Shown: positions 52,004 through 53,676 of the stretch, piece after piece
Numbering within the stretch: the stretch's first letter is position 1
How the letters are laid out: each line of letters starts with the position of its first letter
NCBI GenBank assembly: GCA_027622275.1
Contig: JAQBZB010000022.1
Span: forward strand, 1 to 53,676
Source of the DNA: Planctomycetota bacterium
GTDB lineage: Bacteria > Planctomycetota > Planctomycetia > Pirellulales > Pirellulaceae
DNA: 53,676 bases
Direction of reading: 5' to 3'
Translations under genes and position numbers: made by a program
The notes under the pieces: model-generated
Seen by the model: the letters and a program-made list of their open reading frames with translations, nothing else
Told to the model about the DNA's origin: nothing
Databases searched by the model: none

Positions 52004-53059
52004 ATGTGGCAATGTGGCAACAACGGCGAAATCAGGCGTCTACTTCTTCTAGTCGCGTTTGCGTTATCCTTCGTCTCAACGCCTGCCCGTGGTGACGAAC
52101 TGCCCGAGATGGCGGAGATCGTCAGCGCGCTCACCGAGTGGAAGGAAGCGTTCGCGAATGTTCGGGTTGTTTGGGAACAACATGATCTGAAGGCGACAGA
52201 CGATTCATCAGAGATGGAGGTTGCGTCGACTTCCACCTTCGAGTGGCTCTCGGCTGATCATGGAATTGACCTGTTTGACCATCGCCACAGTGCGCAATTC
52301 CGGACCCTCGAAGTCTGGAACGGTCCCCAGGACTTCTCCTTCGCCGCAGATTATCAAGGCGACGTTCTGAGCGAACTGAAAATCGCTGGCCTCGGCGGGT
52401 CAGGACGGCCTGAAACGGCTAAGTCGCGGACGCCGTTTACGGGCGTCTATTTTTCATCAAGCGCTTTGTGGCTCGGTGACGCACTACGCAAATGGAGCGG
52501 CTGGGAGGTCAAGGGAGTTACAGACGTCGACGGGCACGCATGCGTGCATTTGATGGCACCATGGTTCGGCGAGAGCGTGTGGTTGGATCCGGAACGGGAC
52601 TACCTGGTCCGGCGGACGCGGCGGCCACACTCCGAGGAAGCTGACGCCCACGAGTTCACGGTCGACGAGTTCGAACATGCTGACAACGGTCGCTGGTTTC
52701 CAAAACGCGGGACCCAGGTGTTATTCAACCAGAACCCGCCACATGTCCATCAACGGTGGGTAGTCACCGATTTGAGTGTGAATGACGAACTGGACCCATC
52801 GCGCTTTGGTTTGCCGTCTCTGGAAGTCGGCGTCTCGGTAACCGATATGCGAGTTGGACGCGTGTATCGAGTGGAGCACGAAGGAGATCGTCGGGACATT
52901 GAGCAGAAGATCAGTGCTCAGGCGATCGCGAATCTGAAGGCAGCAAAACCTGCGGCTCGGTCGCCGCCGTTCGCTTGGCTTCGGCTCCCAGCGATTCTGA
53001 TCGGTGCCTCGGTTGTCTTGCTTGCTGCGGCACTTTGGTTTTCAAAACGTAGGACTTAA
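52004..53059 (+). CDS. Exported LolA-like protein with C-terminal membrane anchor
   Basis: A 351-residue protein. I chose the ATG at 52004 because GGGAGACTTAGA precedes it; an in-frame ATG at 51986 would put that site inside the gene. The signal peptide is RRLLLLVAFALSFVST, ending near ARG. The body is beta-rich (FEWLSADHGIDLFDHRH, ACVHLMAPWFGESVWLDPER, YLVRRTRR) and resembles the half-barrel of LolA/LppX-type lipid carriers or sigma-E regulatory proteins, at low certainty. A final helix LRLPAILIGASVVLLAAALWF followed by SKRRT should anchor it with the tail inside. The cysteine-rich gene lies 45 bases after the stop and is probably co-transcribed. Confidence 0.75.
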   Translation: MWQCGNNGEIRRLLLLVAFALSFVSTPARGDELPEMAEIVSALTEWKEAFANVRVVWEQHDLKATDDSSEMEVASTSTFEWLSADHGIDLFDHRHSAQFRTLEVWNGPQDFSFAADYQGDVLSELKIAGLGGSGRPETAKSRTPFTGVYFSSSALWLGDALRKWSGWEVKGVTDVDGHACVHLMAPWFGESVWLDPERDYLVRRTRRPHSEEADAHEFTVDEFEHADNGRWFPKRGTQVLFNQNPPHVHQRWVVTDLSVNDELDPSRFGLPSLEVGVSVTDMRVGRVYRVEHEGDRRDIEQKISAQAIANLKAAKPAARSPPFAWLRLPAILIGASVVLLAAALWFSKRRT

Positions 53060-53104
53060 CGATTCTTGACTCCGATCCGTTTACAGATACATGGAGGAAC
53101 GGCT

Positions 53105-53632
53105 ATGAAAATGCCAGCCTCGCTGTTCAGTTTATCGACCGTCTTTGCTCTTCTTGCAGTTTTGCTAGTACTCAACGCCGTCGTGTTTCCGCATGACGTT
53201 GGTGCGGCGCTTGTCGATTACGATTGCTTCCCAACCCCGCGATCGTTTTCCCCCAGCCCATGTGGATGTCCCGTTGGTGGGACGAATCCCGGGCAGGATC
53301 ATTCACACGACTTCTGCGACAAGGTGCTGCCACTTCCAACCGGTTTCGCGACAACCATCACTCATTACTACTGCTTGTCGGTCCAACAAGGGTCGGGCTT
53401 AAGTTGTACAGAAAACACCAGGCCGTGCGGTGTCAGCACGAGTTTCATTTGGAGGTGTACTCACTTTCGATGTGGCATAGAGGTGGGGCCACCGCCGGGA
53501 AGCTGGAGTTGCACTTGGACTAGTAAGAATCCCAACAATTGTGCTGACGCCAGCATGAAATGGGGTTGTCCCTACACGCCCCCGTCCGCGCCCGGTTTTC
53601 CGCCTCCACCCCACGGCCAACGCGCACTTTAG
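53105..53632 (+). CDS. Small cysteine-rich secreted protein
   Basis: A 175-residue exported protein of unknown family. A hydrophobic signal segment (LSTVFALLAVLLVLNAVVF) precedes a mature part with 12 cysteines in about 140 residues, among them SPCGCPVGG, HDFCDKV, IWRCTHFRCGIE, WSCTW and KWGCPY, which implies multiple disulfides outside the cytoplasm. The C-terminus is Pro/Gly-rich. GGAGGAA stands seven bases before the ATG at 53105. A TTGACT-N16-TACATG (53066-53093) could serve as its own promoter. The protein may be a planctomycete-specific wall or surface component; I cannot assign a function. Confidence 0.72.
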   Translation: MKMPASLFSLSTVFALLAVLLVLNAVVFPHDVGAALVDYDCFPTPRSFSPSPCGCPVGGTNPGQDHSHDFCDKVLPLPTGFATTITHYYCLSVQQGSGLSCTENTRPCGVSTSFIWRCTHFRCGIEVGPPPGSWSCTWTSKNPNNCADASMKWGCPYTPPSAPGFPPPPHGQRAL

Positions 53633-53676
53633 GCAACTTGGGGTAGCGCGGTAACTAGATATTGATTAAACAATTC

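Noticed and set aside
1-53676. CRISPR array
   Set aside because: No regularly spaced direct repeats with unique spacers; the repeats seen are palindromes at irregular distances.
1-53676. tRNA or rRNA genes
   Set aside because: No cloverleaf with a TTCGAnTC-type T-arm or rRNA stretch was noticed by eye; a tRNAscan run would be decisive.

Overview
The window reads as chromosome from a member of the Planctomycetota, probably of the Pirellula/Rhodopirellula type. The evidence is the protein families present: eukaryote-like Ser/Thr kinases with a membrane anchor, a Tat-exported Gfo/Idh/MocA oxidoreductase, a DUF1501 protein, an NPCBM-domain protein, TIGR03067 and LamG/leucine-rich-repeat modules, and a BlaI/BlaR1 pair fused to a PQQ propeller. 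DNA is GC-rich, genes are long with many exported products, and short palindromes are scattered between and inside genes. No tRNA, rRNA, CRISPR array, transposase gene or integrase was seen.

Layout. 1-3607: a Ser/Thr kinase cut by an in-frame TAA from its LamG/leucine-rich-repeat ectodomain. 3939-9848: a YihY/BrkB membrane protein, a palindrome-rich gap, an Nfu iron-sulfur carrier followed by a small four-cysteine protein, an unknown protein, a ferritin-like protein and a second Ser/Thr kinase with a Cache-like ectodomain. 9895-11609: an exported amidohydrolase and a compact hicAB toxin-antitoxin module. 11818-23130: seven tightly packed co-directional genes for a membrane protein, two coiled-coil exported proteins, an NPCBM protein, an intact HtrA-like protease and two HtrA-like proteins that have lost all three catalytic residues, the last fused to an alpha/beta-hydrolase domain that has lost its nucleophile. 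A perfect hairpin separates this operon from the convergent genes that follow.

23179-31709: a methyltransferase/phosphodiesterase pair with ATGA overlap, a small unknown protein, an M28 metallopeptidase with PDZ domain, a receiver protein followed by an FHA-GAF histidine kinase, and a DUF3754 (TMEM143-like) protein. 31794-41770: a periplasmic thioredoxin/YHS protein, rho with an RG-rich N-terminus behind a long leader, a MORN-like repeat protein, a Gfo/Idh/MocA oxidoreductase, a YceI/membrane-protein pair and a DUF1501 protein.

41851-51576: a BlaI-type repressor under a promoter with three matching dyad operators, translationally coupled to a single 9.2-kb gene encoding a BlaR1-like M56 sensor peptidase of 3073 residues. 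Its outward-facing part carries a PQQ propeller, two TIGR03067 domains, a SecD-like domain, a duplicated module, an STN-like domain and leucine-rich repeats. The window closes with an exported LolA-like protein and a small 12-cysteine secreted protein.

The strongest candidates for undescribed biology are the protease/pseudoprotease operon, the giant BlaR1 fusion with its operator array, and a set of GTAG-bounded palindromes, several of which sit in frame inside coding regions.
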